Origin: Taenia hydatigena
Taxonomy: Eukaryota > Platyhelminthes > Cestoda > Cyclophyllidea > Taeniidae
Assembly: GCA_036345935.2 (NCBI GenBank)
Contig: JADWOT020000001.1
Coordinates: forward strand, 2,407,258 to 2,471,257
DNA length: 64,000 bases
Direction: 5' to 3'
The notes below the pieces were generated by a model. That model did no database searches, was not told the DNA's origin, and worked only from the letters and a program-made list of their open reading frames with translations. Of the stretch, positions 23,147 to 34,317 are shown piece by piece; position 1 is the first letter of the stretch, and the number at the start of each line of letters is the position of its first letter. The position numbers were made by a program, and so were the translations under genes.

Positions 23147-24129
23147 CCAATGGGGAGAGCAGATTACTCCGGTCGACAAAACATCAGTAAACCTTAATGA
23201 CCGTTGATTTGGTCCCATGCAATGGTGCATGGAATGTGAAGAAAAGGACATAACTGCATAACATGTGACTTCAGAATTGGGATAGTGGATGCGTAGAAGA
23301 AGGCTTGGTTGGATAATTCAAGTTAAACGATGAATTAATAGCAGAGTACAAGATGGAGAGGAAATGGATGATTGGATGGATGGGTGGAGGGGTGGTTAGA
23401 ATAGGGATAAACAAGTTGATGGGAGAGGGGTAAGGATGGATACATGGTTGGGGGAAGGGAGGAGGGTGTGTGGATAATGAGATGTATAAAGGCTTGTCCA
23501 TCCTCCTGTTCCGCCTCATCACCTATGGAGTTAATGCTGCCAGCGATATTGGAAGGGACATCTGCCTTCTGCTCAATGCAGATGTGCTTAGACGAAGAGG
23601 CACAAAGGCAAAAAGACGACCAATTGTATCAAGGACTGGATAGATGGACGGATGGATGGATGGATGGGCGAATAGGTGGATTGATGGAGGAATACAAGTT
23701 TGGAAATAGGGTGAATGCGTAAGGAATGGAACGATAGCATCACGGATGGATGGTCAAGTGTAAATGAGTGGATAAATGAATAGGTGGATCAGTGACTAGG
23801 TGAATGAGTGGACACCAAATCCAACAGTGGATGCAAATTACCACGGAATGTCTTCCGCACCACCTCATTACTCCATGCAACACTCGTCACCTCCTACCTC
23901 CGCCCACAACAGTGCTACTTCCCCACTTCAAATGCCCAACCAATTATGCACGATGAATGCCTTTTTGCGTAATTCTTTGTTTAAATGAGAATATGGGACA
24001 TTTATTAGCATAAAAGCACCCATTAACAGCCATATTACTAAAAGATTATTATTCGTGCATAAAAATAGAGTATTGAGTTAGCACAAAGCAGCAATTCACA
24101 ACCCGTCCGTTCATTCCCTCACTCCGGAT
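23147..24129. other. Intergenic, TGGA-rich
   Basis: Flank between genes A and D. It has degenerate TGGA repeats (about 23350-23440 and 23640-23800) and no supportable gene. The region is mirrored at about 51960-52910. Confidence 0.5.
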
Positions 24130-24300
24130 AGATTGGTCTTTGATGGGGGTAGTATTGTATGCTTTTATCACCACCTTTCACCGACGATCCATCACTATCT
24201 CCTCTTCCACATCCCTGGATAGGGCTATGTCCAACCATATCATCGCTTCCCCACTCCTCATAAATTGGTGTGTGCTTATTCATGTCCCATGTAGGCAAGG
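24130..24300 (-). other. Acidic C-terminal coding fragment, left copy
   Basis: The minus-strand frame ends KSIQYYPHQRPIYPE then a stop near 24130. It corresponds to 51749-51946 but lacks 15 bp present there. It lies beyond the poly-A signal of gene D, so its parent gene is unclear. Confidence 0.3.
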
Positions 24301-24455
24301 GGAGGAGGGGCCAGTTTGTATTCCGATTCCGTACGAGCAGTCCAGCATACTAATCGCTTATAATACGAGGGTGGTGGAAGAAAAGGGAAGGCAGAGGGAG
24401 AAATCCCTAGGCATGTCTAAGACGAGGTTACTCCATCCTTCCCTCTTGGTTATAG

Positions 24456-25041
24456 TTAACACTTTATTGCAGCCGAACCAACTGGAAGGACACAGAAAAG
24501 TACTTTATAATCGTGTTTAAGTGGGAGAGTTAGTTTAATTGTAACTTGATCGAAGTGCGAAGGACAGAAGAAGTTTAGGGTAACTAGAAGTACAGACGCG
24601 CACATTATTCCCCACCCAATCAGGAGGACAAACGGGTCTTTGTTAAGGGCATATGTCAGCCACTGTTCAGCCACCATTCGCTGACGATACATTGTGTCGT
24701 CCACATCCTTGGATGAGAACTTCTTCAAACCTATCACCTTATCAATCTACTCCACACACACACGTGTACACGTCTCGGTCCTCCTCCTGCTTGCCCTTTT
24801 CATCTTCACCCATCCCGTCCCACACTTCTTCATTGGAGAAATGCGTTCCATCCCAGCGTCGCCTTTACTTCCTCTTTTCAATGCAGCCTTGGCAGTGAGA
24901 GTTGGATTAGGCACAGTCCTGATCAAAACAACACACACGACGATGGAGAGTGTGCTAAAGGTGCACTAATTCATCATCCTTGCACTTGAGATGAAGAACG
25001 TTCTTATTTGCTGCATCATGTGCACGCACAATTGGCCTTGA
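24456..25041 (-). pseudogene. Acidic/membrane gene D, left copy (decayed)
   Basis: A TCAAGGCCA box (25041-25033) lacks a TATA box. A relic of the family leader (SIVVCVVLIRTVPNPTL) lies downstream with no start codon in frame. A shifted frame then reads Glu/Asp-rich (NEEVWDGMGEDEKGKQEED), and the last open segment (24737-24456) encodes a strongly hydrophobic stretch (FVLLIGWGIMCASVLLVTL) that would be a transmembrane helix. It ends in a stop that overlaps an AATAAA. The two copies are about equally preserved. The frame changes make a complete protein unlikely unless short introns are present. Confidence 0.4.
25033..25041 (-). promoter_or_regulatory. TCAAGGCCA promoter box, gene D left
   Basis: Minus-strand CCTCGGTCAAGGCCA, a full match to YCAAGGYCR. 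No TATA box at the family spacing (the position reads GTGCACATGATG). Confidence 0.5.
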
Positions 25042-25531
25042 CCGAGGGTGGGAGAAGATGTCCCATTTGGTGAAGTGGTGCAGAAATGTTACGGCCAATG
25101 GTTTCAGGTGAGGGCAACAGTGCATTGAACTAAACAAAATATAAGTAAAAAAGAAATGGCGTTGTATGCGGAGGAGTGAAGGAAAGTGAGGAGGAGAGAT
25201 TCGATTATTTCGCCTTTGTATCTCTTTATCAAAAGAGGCGACATGGCTTTGGGCGGGCTTAGCCTACAAAGAGAGGGTTAAGAAAGACTGGAAACCTAAC
25301 AGGGTTCACCAGACCATTCTGCAATTCCACATCAACCACATTCAATGCAGTTACTGTTCGAGGTTGTCTGCGAGTATTCTCCACCCAAATTAGATTATGT
25401 GTACTTGTGTTGCCTCAGAAGCACTCCACTGAAGGAGGTGAATTTTAAATTTTGTAGCCTGCACAACGATGTGTGGATGGACAAACGGAAGAGAGGAAAA
25501 GAAGTGAATATGGAAATGCAGAGCTAGATAA

Positions 25532-25701
25532 ATGGATGGGTGGATGGATGGATGGGTGGATGGATGGATGGATGGATGGATGGATGGATGGATGGATGGA
25601 TGGATGGATGGATGGATGGATGGATGGATGGATGGATGGATGGATGGATGGATGGATGGATGGATGGATGGATGGATGGATGGATGGATGGATGGATGGA
25701 T
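25532..25701. repeat. TGGA tetranucleotide microsatellite
   Basis: About 170 bp of TGGA repeats, mirrored by ATCC repeats at 50276-50452. Open frames over it (His-Pro-Ser-Ile ladders) are artefacts. Confidence 0.97.
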
Positions 25702-25930
25702 TGAAAGGTGAGTGGAGGAATGGACGCGGGCCACACGTGGGTAGGTAAATCAATGGTTTGTACTGGAAGAGGGATGGACAGGTAAATAGATGAATGAATG
25801 AATGAATAAAGATATTGAGGAACACTCGGAGAGAGGGATATTGGTTGCGTACAGGATAAATGCCTATGTAGGTAAATGAATGGAGTTAATAACTCGGGTC
25901 GGATCGGGTCGGTCTAATATGCATGTTTGG

Positions 25931-25966
<36 letters not shown>
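25931..25966. repeat. TG dinucleotide microsatellite
   Basis: About 18 TG units. It is the inner end of arm 2. In the right copy the corresponding AC tract begins immediately after the N at 50027. Confidence 0.9.
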
Positions 25967-26277
25967 AAATGCAAGACTGATAGGCAAATGAACGCACTCG
26001 CGATGGATGCGGCTTCTATCCACGTACTAACATCAGCTCCAATGCATGTTTCTAGACAACATCCCACACCTCCTACCATTGCCTACCTCGAAGGTGCTCT
26101 CCAATACTCACGCCTCCCACATCACCAATCTCCCTTCCCAACACATCCCAACCACCCAACCTTGTTGCAGTGCAAAGCATTTTACCACATTCTCTTTTAA
26201 TTGTAAAGAAGTTGTCGCGACAATTCAAGTGGCTATGTGACCAGACAAGGGTTCCGTTAGGTTGTCCTAATCCTTTT

Positions 26278-26552
26278 CTAATAACTCGCTGCAGCATTCA
26301 CTTTTTCCTTGTTGTCGTTCTCCTGTTCGTCGTTTACATCATCTGAATCCACTATATAGACATCATAGTCGTCATCGTTGTAATCGTATTCATCATAATC
26401 CGTTCCGCAGTCCTCCTCGTTTTCATCTCCATCCGATTTCTTCACCCATTCCTCCGAATCCCTGGTAGTGAGGGCAAGATTGGGTCTGGCGTTAACCCAA
26501 ACCACAGCACACACGCGATGAAGAGAGCGATGAAGGTGTACGGCGACTTCAT
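26278..26552 (-). pseudogene. Acidic secreted gene E1 (frameshifted)
   Basis: The ATG at 26552-26550 starts the family signal peptide MKSPYTFIALFI. One base is missing relative to E2 and E3 (CATCGCGTG instead of CATCGTCGTG), so the ATG frame runs into a foreign frame and stops. The acidic tail is still open in the other frame and reads DYDEYDYNDDDYDVYIVD and further Asp/Asn/Glu-rich sequence to a TAG at 26278. The tail is much shorter than in E2 or E3 and lacks the DLSQYAPVPIDQ unit. The promoter is intact. Either a recent pseudogene or a base error in the leader. Confidence 0.65.
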
Positions 26553-26596
26553 GTCTGGTCTTCGGTTGATGATGATGCCTTCCAATTTGCTGCATC

Positions 26597-26623
26597 TTAT
26601 ATAGGGGGTTGGGTTGGCCTTGA
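26597..26623 (-). promoter_or_regulatory. Promoter of gene E1
   Basis: Minus-strand GGGTCAAGGCCA (core 26623-26615) then CCCTATATAAG about 13 bp later, about 49 bp before the ATG. Confidence 0.7.
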
Positions 26624-26970
26624 CCCATTGCACGAGAAGATATCAAGAGTTGGTGAAAGGGGCTAGAAATGCCACGCGTAATGAAGCTGCATGTTTGCAC
26701 ACTAGGAATGCAATTCACCAATTAACAAATAAATGCTGGGTGGGGAGAACAGGACTGAATTGTTGGAGGGAGAGGTGGCTGGATGGATGGATGGAAGGGA
26801 GGATGGATATGTGGATAAATGGTTGGAAGAAGGGGGGAATCGGTGGATGAGTGGAAAGATAAGAAGGGGATGAATGGCTGGGTGGCTGGATGGATGGTTA
26901 AAGAGTTGACTTTTTGAGGTTTTATAAAACAGAAGATTGTATGAATAGACAATGAAGGCGGTGGTCATGC

Positions 26971-29453
26971 AAATAAACTGATGAATGTAGGATTCGAAAC
27001 CGAACCAAGTTCACCTTCACTGTTGTCATGGTCATTGTATCTTTGCAGGGTGGACTTGCCTCTGAGCCATGCAGGTAGCCCAGCCCCGTACGCTGAGTTG
27101 AGCGTATTTTTACTGTATCATATCATCGTGTCTTCCATCGTCTTCAGGCAAGTCTAGAGATGCAAACCCAATCATAAAGGACACTGCCCCTGATCTCCGC
27201 TCTTTAGTGATATGCGTAAGGTGGGCGAACGAAGTACACATGCTAATAATGGACGAATCGTTTGCAACTCATAAGGGATGGGCTAAAAATCCCGCCCGCT
27301 CCAGTCAACTACCTTTGTGCTCCTTTCTTTAAGAAGCTATTAACAACGGAAGCGAAGCCAGTCCCGAAACACCCGAATAGCTTCGTTACGCGAGGAACCG
27401 TATAACATTTCGTCCACCCTTGTGTGAATATACTTTGGACCAGAGTTCTATCTACCAGCTGTGCACACGCGCGACAGATGACACAAACCCTCGTATCCAC
27501 ACCCACTTTCCAATCACAACGGACCTCCACATCCATTTGATTTACCAAAAGGCATCACCGGCATTGCAGTCATGTGTATACCCAGTTGCATAAACTTCAT
27601 GACTAACACGGCTAGGTGATGGATGCTTTCCTTGCAGCGCTGATTTCGTTGTGATGGTTGTTGAGGTAGGTTGACCGAGAGGGACGTCGGTGACGTCGTT
27701 CAAAATGGGAGAGCAGCTAAGAAGTGCATTGTATGCATAGCTTCCGGATTCGCTAATGAGCTGCTTCCTGTCTTCCCCATCGTATCGTCTTTGTCTAAAG
27801 CGGTCTCCAGGCTGTTCCAGTCGCCCATACCCATTCTCTTTGTTATATATGTATATTGACGCAACTATTAAATGCATCAAATAATAACGATAAATATTAT
27901 TCTTCCTCTCGTATTCAGGGAAGTCTAGAGGCACCGCAATTGCAATTACAAGGTTTCAAAGATTATGCACACCACAGAGGATGCCAAGACCACATGTTCT
28001 TTAACACCGATTACGTGAGATGCATGTCTCTTCTACCTTAGCTTGCGGCAAGAGACGTAAGATTCATATCCTCCTGGCTTGAGCTAGCACAAGAAAGAGT
28101 AATTCTCCATCTACTCTACGTATTGTGCACCCCAATACGTCATTTATGCTACCAAAGTGTTAGTGTGACTTTTGGAGATCTCCCCGAAGACGAACGAAGG
28201 AATAACACTCGTGCACAATCTTAACGTTCAATGTAGTGGAGGGATTGGGTCTACTGCCATGAACCGGAGATCAACTCACTCTGACGAAGACGCAGTGGTC
28301 AAGGCACAAAAATGCCCTTCTCCAAGACCAAAAGTTAGGCCACCAACGCACTATGACTACACCCTCGCAAAACTCGTCTTTCCCACCACTCGGTTTGGAT
28401 ATGCGGGTGGTGTTAACAGATGACTAGGACCATATTCCCAGAGTAAAAGCTGTTGTGATTTGTCTGCTTAGTTTGCCTACAACATGTTCTAATTTGTAAT
28501 AAAGACAACTGACAAGCAATTGTTATTTGTTTCTAAACTAAAGCGAAATCACAAGTTAAATGCAGGAAACCGTTATGGAAATTTAAGCCTTTTTAATTTT
28601 TTGGATATAGCCGTGCATGAAGTCCCCATAAAGGTTTTGTATGCTTCTTTATTTACCATTTTTAGTACGCAATCCTTTATAGGCTATTTCCTTACCTCGC
28701 TTACCGTGCGCTCCATTCAAATTAGTGATGTACGCTTAGATGACGTCGTAAAATTGTGGTGATTTTAAAACACGGTAAGGAGTACTAGACTCTATTCCAG
28801 CTTACCTCGTTTAAAGCGAATTGTATTGTCGTCGTGTTGTAGCCTTCAATTGGCGCATTTTTTGATGTGTGACTTCTTGATTGCTTAAATTGGGTGTTCA
28901 GTGAACTGATATCTCGCTGTTTGTGGAAACGGTTAGTGCGCCTTGGATGTTATCCACCCTGAGGGTATTCCTTTGTGAGTGCTTCGATATCGCGCCAACT
29001 AAGTGCAGTGGTTCTCTAACATCCTTGGTTTCGCATCGCAATTAATTCTTTGCACTCGTCATGCTATATTGTGTTTCCATACTCACCTTTTTTATCACTT
29101 TTTTACTGTATAATACATGTTGGAAGTCCTGCTGGGCGTTCCACTTCAGCCGTTATTTTACGCGTTGCGGTTTAAAGGCGCATCTTTTTGTTACTTCAGT
29201 CTACATTGCCACATTTCAAGGGGTGGTTTCTTTTAAGCACTTTTCGTAGTGTCTTAAAAGTCAAGCATGTTGTGGGTGCTTTCCAGTGAAAAAGTTTCAT
29301 ACAATTTGCTGTGTTCTATGATGCAGTGCTCCTCCTCCCTCATCCGTGCCCTGTACTTTACTTATTGCGGTCTTCAAGTATCCGAGCTTCAGAACCAATC
29401 AGTGCACTGAAAAGGATTTCCGTCTTTTTCTAGGTTCCCCTTTCCCCTCGTAG
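26971..29453. other. Region with isolated exon-like fragments
   Basis: Two CAG acceptor sites are followed by related sequence, GCAAGTCTAGAG near 27147 and GGAAGTCTAGAG at 27919. They look like two copies of one exon, only the second of which stays open. Frames at 28172-28423 and 28520-28762 have no recognisable domain. The stretch 28440-29450 is AT-rich, has no repeat partner and leads up to the SET gene. Confidence 0.35.
27919..28041 (+). other. Exon-like fragment
   Basis: After TATTCAG the frame runs 40 codons (starting GSLEAPQLQLQGFKDY, with a CQDHMFFN motif) to a TAG. The start of a similar exon sits near 27147 but stops quickly. No gene family recognised. Confidence 0.25.
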
Positions 29454-30194
29454 ATGCTCTTCAGTGATAACCTTGCCCCTGACCTCATCCTCTCCCAACT
29501 GCCTGGCTGCGACTGCTCTGATGTCTGCGTTGATGCCCTTCGATGCGCCTGTCTGCGTCGTTCCGGTGGCCTCAACTATCATCCCGACACTGGACTTCTT
29601 CTACAGTCTACAACGGCGCCTCTGCGGCGTCCATTGTACGAATGCAACTGCTGCTGTGCGTGCAATCCTGCCTCCTGTCAAAACCGTCTAGTTCAACATC
29701 ATGTTGACGACTTCGGGGCGATTCGGAGGGTCGAGACAGGCTACAAGGGCCTCGGTGCATGTGCTGTGCGGAGCATTCAATGTGGCGAGTTTGTCTGCGT
29801 CTACCGTGGACTCTATATCAATCCCGACGAAGCTAGTAGGATCTGTGCGAATCAGGCTAACACAGTGGGTCACGTGTACGTGTTGGCAGTTCGAGAGTTC
29901 GCTGGGGAGGCAGGCGAAATGGTCTTCGAGACGGTTGTGGACGGTGCAGGGGATGGGTTTGAGACTCTTTCCCTCTCCAGTCTTATAAACCACTCTTGTG
30001 ATCCCAACCTAACTGTTATTCCCGTCCGAGTTGACTCCCTACTCCCACTTCTGGCATTCTTTGCTTGTCGAGACATATGCGAGGGTGAGGAGGTGTCCTA
30101 CGACTACGGTGAACGGTGTAGTAGTGGAGCCTCCCAAAAGCCTTGTTATTGTGGCAGCGTGGCCTGCCGTGGATTTCTTCCAAATCATGATTAA
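29454..30194 (+). CDS. SET-domain histone-lysine methyltransferase (SETMAR/SUV39-like)
   Basis: 246 codons from the ATG at 29454. Residues about 18-77 form a Cys-rich pre-SET domain (CDCSDVC, CACL, ECNCCCAC, CQNR) that should bind a zinc cluster. The SET domain follows, with the NHSCDPN motif near residue 178 and YDYG near 217, the conserved S-adenosylmethionine and lysine-channel residues of the family. A post-SET CYCGSVACRG ends the protein, so all three modules are present. The enzyme would methylate a histone lysine in the nucleus. There is no transposase fusion downstream. A TTTCTAG and a CTCGTAG just before the ATG could be acceptors, so an upstream exon is possible. Otherwise the gene looks complete and intronless. 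Confidence 0.85.
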   Translation: MLFSDNLAPDLILSQLPGCDCSDVCVDALRCACLRRSGGLNYHPDTGLLLQSTTAPLRRPLYECNCCCACNPASCQNRLVQHHVDDFGAIRRVETGYKGLGACAVRSIQCGEFVCVYRGLYINPDEASRICANQANTVGHVYVLAVREFAGEAGEMVFETVVDGAGDGFETLSLSSLINHSCDPNLTVIPVRVDSLLPLLAFFACRDICEGEEVSYDYGERCSSGASQKPCYCGSVACRGFLPNHD

Positions 30195-30439
30195 TATGCG
30201 GGATGTGCGACTGCATTTCTGTGTACTGGTAGTGCAAGGTGGATGGAAGGGAGAGGAGGTGGTAGTCTACTTCTGCGGGTCGCACTTGGAGGTGGACTTT
30301 GTGTGCTGCTTGTTGTTGTGGAGAATGTGTGCTTCCTGCGATGCGTCCATGACGTAGATTTTGGCAGTGTCCGAGTATTTCGACTAGAGTGTAAGGGAGG
30401 ACAGTTTGGGTTTAGACTGGTGTCGGAAGGGGGAGGGTA

Positions 30440-30902
30440 GGGAGGGGAGAGGAGAGGGTGGTGGTTTGGCATACGTAAATTGAGGTAGGGAGACGTGCCG
30501 GTGTCGAAAACACGTTGGTTTAACGCTAAGACGTGGTGAAGTCGCCTCGTGGAGGTGGCGCTTAGAACCTCACAGGCCTCCACAGTGGTCAGGTGAGGTG
30601 ATTGATCGACTTTGGAGGCGGTGTTGGAACTTGTTGGCACAGGGTTCCTCCAACTGCGGCCGTTTCTTTTGCAGGTCTTGGAGATTGGGCACCTTGAAGT
30701 GCTTGGCCAGTTGCTCGCATTCTGAGTGATAAGTGCGATATTGGCTGGCGGTTTTGCGATAATGGACGCCACTGACGACGATCACCACCTTTGCCTTGTC
30801 TTCAAAGTCCGTATTCACAGGTTCGCTTTTGTTAGGTCTGTTGGCCAGTGGAGGCAATCTCATTGGTGATTCAAGGCATGCCTTTTCCTCCACTTTATAC
30901 AA
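30440..30902 (-). pseudogene. Galactokinase-like (GHMP kinase) fragment
   Basis: The minus-strand frame 30902-30570 contains KVVIVVSGVHYRKTASQY and YHSECEQLAKHFKVPNLQDL. These resemble the galactokinase/GALK2 region where a strand ending in NSxVRH is followed by a helix with (R)xxECxxAAxxLGVxxLRDL. A second frame (about 30620-30440) carries STRRLHHVLALNQRV, like the next conserved block (RRAxHVxxENxRV). The two blocks are in the correct order but different frames, so there is a frameshift or an unrecognised short intron. The N-terminal substrate and ATP motifs of galactokinases are not present nearby. A partial gene or pseudogene tail-to-tail with the SET gene. Confidence 0.45.
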
Positions 30903-31306
30903 GCGCGTTTTCCAACTGTGTTATCAGTGGATTCTGGACGGCGAATGAGCGTCAGAGTCCTGCAGTGGTAGCGAAATGGCAAACAGATTCGCTGTACCAC
31001 TTCAGAAACCCGAGTTTTTGTCATCGCCCTTTTGTTGGGGCGACTTCTGTATCTAGCATTTCCGATATTCCAGACATGCACCCCACTTGTGTTTATTTAT
31101 TGCTGCTAGGATTTTGTGTTTTGACCCGCAAATAGCCTTGAACCTCCTCCAGTATCTATTCACTTACACACGGGAACATTCAGACTACTTTATTGACAGA
31201 AAATCTGCCTAAGCTTCGATCACGTCGGCGTGACATATCTCTACCTTGCACATCTCCCCATGATGACGAGGTGGAGGTGTGCTTTCTGCTTAGATGTAGC
31301 TGCGCA
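30903..31306. other. Spacer without supportable gene
   Basis: Short open frames on both strands (30848-31135 and 30860-31081) lack motifs. It could contain upstream exons of the galactokinase-like fragment, but I found no domain match. Confidence 0.4.
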
Positions 31307-32744
31307 TAACACGATGCCCAAGAAGACGTAGTTCAATGAAAAACGCTTCTATGAGAAAAGGGGAGAGGGGAGGGTATCAGTGCAAGTCTGTGGAGTAATT
31401 GAAGGTGGGTGAGGGTGGAATTTCTTAACATTTTCACTGTCCAATGACAGGAAGTGTCCAGTTTTGACTCCCACAAACGCAGAACGACGGATTCCAGAAC
31501 CACTCCATCCAGCACTGCTCTCACCGCACCACTTCGTTCGATGAGTCCCGAATCCTGGCCACACAGAGGACAACTCGTCGCCATCTGGTGTGACAGCTTC
31601 CGCCGCTTCGATGGACACTTTGTTCATGTTATTACACATCTCAGTGAGATGCATAATGGGCGATTGGCCATCACTTCCCCCCTCCCACCACGACGTATCA
31701 CGTCTGCAGACGAAGATGAGACAAATTCTTACCTATTGTTGCAGACCACATCGTAGAGGGACTCTCTTAAAGGAGAGAACGTAGAAGTTGGCAATGGGAT
31801 TTGGAGGTGGTAGGTCGACAGAACTATGAAGTGGAAAGTTAAAGCAAGGCGTTCACCCTCGCTCTCGAAGGTATAGGTGCTGCAGGAGAAGCAGAAACAG
31901 AGGGAGGGACAGAACTGGGGCAGAGTGGTATGCGACGAAGTGAGGTGGTGGAAAGAAGAAAAGAAAGGAAGAGAGATGCAAATGAAGGGTTAAGGCAATC
32001 CCAGCTATGGTAAAGCGAGATCTGGTCACTGGCTAAGTCTGCTTCACTTCGCCTTGGTCCGGTCTAGTCTACGTCCAATCATCAATTCTCGGACATGAAT
32101 CTCCTGATCTCCTACCATGGTATAATGAAGATGGAGGCAAGTGGAGAGACGAATGGAACTTACTAAAGGGACACTGGCAAAGGATGAGGTACAAAGAGGA
32201 GGAGGAGGAGGAGGATGTGGGGGAGAAATAGAAGGGGATTCGGAGAATATGAAGGTGAGAGAAGCGTGGAGCGGCCAGAGGAGCAACGCGTTCTGGCGCC
32301 ACCGAAGTGGAAACAAGAAGGACGGTCAGGAGCTGCAATGCAGGAAGCACTTATTCCCCTACAATTGACTTGAATTAAATGAAAGAAGCATGAACGGTAA
32401 GACATGATGCAAGACGCGCCACCCAACAGCGCAGGAGTGAGGTGAAGTAAGAAGGAAATGAAGAAGAGACTCACCGAGGATGCGTTGGAGTGGGGCATGT
32501 AAGTGCAGGAGGACGCAACGGATAGAGACGGTAAGGTAAATTTCAATGGTTGACCATAGAGACGACTACCTGTCCTCCTCTTCCCTATCGTATCCTACCC
32601 TCTTCTGCACAAGGCTGACATAACCTAGCATAGATAACTGCTCTGCTCTGCTCTGCTCTGGTCTGATCTGATCTGGTCCAGTGCAGTACGGTCTAGTCAA
32701 GCCTAGTCTTGCCTAACCTGCTACACTGCTTCCATTTCACTACA

Positions 32745-32777
<33 letters not shown>

Positions 32778-34317
32778 ACTACTACTACTGCCACCGACTT
32801 GGTGATCCGCAAACGCGTGCCGGAGAGACACAAGACCAACTCACCCATGAATATGGCTACGGATCTGGCGAAGGCGACTTCCTAATTCCTACGATTCCCT
32901 TCTGCTTTGCTACTTTGACGTCTTTGGGACGGCGGTGTAGGAGGCTCAGTGTGACGAGGAGAAGGAGAGTGAGACGGCGGCGACGACGACGACGAAACAA
33001 AGCGGGATGGAGACGCTGACGATAAAATTGAGTGACAGAAACGAAGACGCGACGTAGAAGCAAGATGCGCGGCAAGAGGCGTTCGAACGCAAAGATAAGC
33101 ATATCCGATTATCGAATGCGCGACTTACCTCTTCGCACTTGACATGTTTGTGCTCATGTCAATCAGTGGCACGTGTTGTGCCGTGTTCAACAGTCGCGTC
33201 TGCTGGTAACAACCTTGCACACCCGTACTTCTTCGTGATTTTGTCACACCAGGCAACACTTTCCCTTGTGCTTCTCTACTTTGGCCCAATGTCCTCCATC
33301 GTATCACATACAAAGGTGAATGAGGAGGAAGATGAGGAGGATGGGAATTGGATAACTCACTAATACCAAAGAACTTTGGTAGGGGTACGTCGAGTGGACG
33401 GGAGTACAGTCTCTGACTCTCCATTCTCTCATGTTCTTTGGTGGGTTGGACGCCTTTCGTGCACTCGCACACTACTCTGCTCTTCCCACCACGAGACGCC
33501 CACCTCCGCAATCCGATTGAAGGAGGTGCGAGGAGAAAGTAGGCCCAAGGGTGCGGATCGAGTGCCGTCGACTTGGGTAGACGACGTCAATCAACCATCC
33601 CACTATCCTTCTTGCAGTCCTCTAATGAGCCCATGGGGAACAAATCGCCTTTCTTGCTGGTGAGCTCCTCCACTACGTTCGCAACAACTCCCCCACTAAT
33701 TATCCTGGTGGAAGTGCTAAATGAACGCCGGCCAATAGGACATCCTGTGAACTACGACATGAACCCGCAACCCGCCTCCCACTGAGATAGAGCATGAGCT
33801 ACTACCTTGTGATTTGGTAAATGATGTCTCCAACTACCTTTGTCCCCCGACACTCCATCCATTTGTGAAATTGGTTCTACCTCACACCCATCGAGTCTCA
33901 AGTGGTGCACGTGTCAGCCAACTTCACCTCTCCGCCGGTATTCAACTCACCCTCCACCCTCTTCAACTCCCCATGTCAAGGTAATGCACGGTCGCCCAAC
34001 TCGACTCAGCCTTCAACAAACGCACCTCACCTGATGGCCACAAAATCCACACCACGTTTCTCACATCGCAGCTGCTCCTGTGTGTAATCTTGATGGCGGA
34101 TTTGTTGGCTTGACAAATGTTTTATGCATTAATCTATGCACCATTCTCCCACTGACCACAGCCACATGTACCTGTGCAAAATATCCACTTACAGCTAAAA
34201 CAAGGCCCTTTGCGCAGCAGTCTCGAGTTCGAGACAAGCATTCTACCGCTGGCATCTGCACCAATTAAAAAAGCAACTGACTCACACAACAACTGAGAGC
34301 CACACCTTGCCATCAGG
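31307..34317. repeat. Inverted duplication arm 1, right copy
   Basis: Reverse complement of 1-3048. Small differences include a shorter CTC/GAG run near 32200, a longer GCT run (about 32747-32775) and scattered substitutions. It ends at 34317 with CATCAGG. I recognise no gene in it. Confidence 0.85.

Larger units (their letters stand above)
17032..25960. repeat. Inverted duplication arm 2, left copy
   Basis: About 8.9 kb repeated in reverse complement at 50028-58985. It carries the leftward array D-A-B-C of acidic secreted genes, a two-exon gene and a DLLDTADR-family member. Differences include an extra 40-odd bp near 17455-17500 here, GAA-tract and TGGA-tract lengths, and gene-breaking substitutions described below. 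The outer edge (17032) is where similarity to 58982 begins at a GTGGATGAATTGATGC motif. Confidence 0.9.
26053..26970. repeat. Direct repeat of about 37436-38880
   Basis: Same orientation and order as 37436-38880: a CTACCTCGAAGGTGCTC block, then the end of gene E, the gene body, its promoter, and a TGGA-rich upstream flank. The gene body differs most, being much longer in the 37-38 kb copy. Confidence 0.8.

Noticed and set aside
28298..28310. GGTCAAGGCAC on the + strand
   Set aside because: Mismatch in the core, no TATA box, and no leader-like frame downstream.
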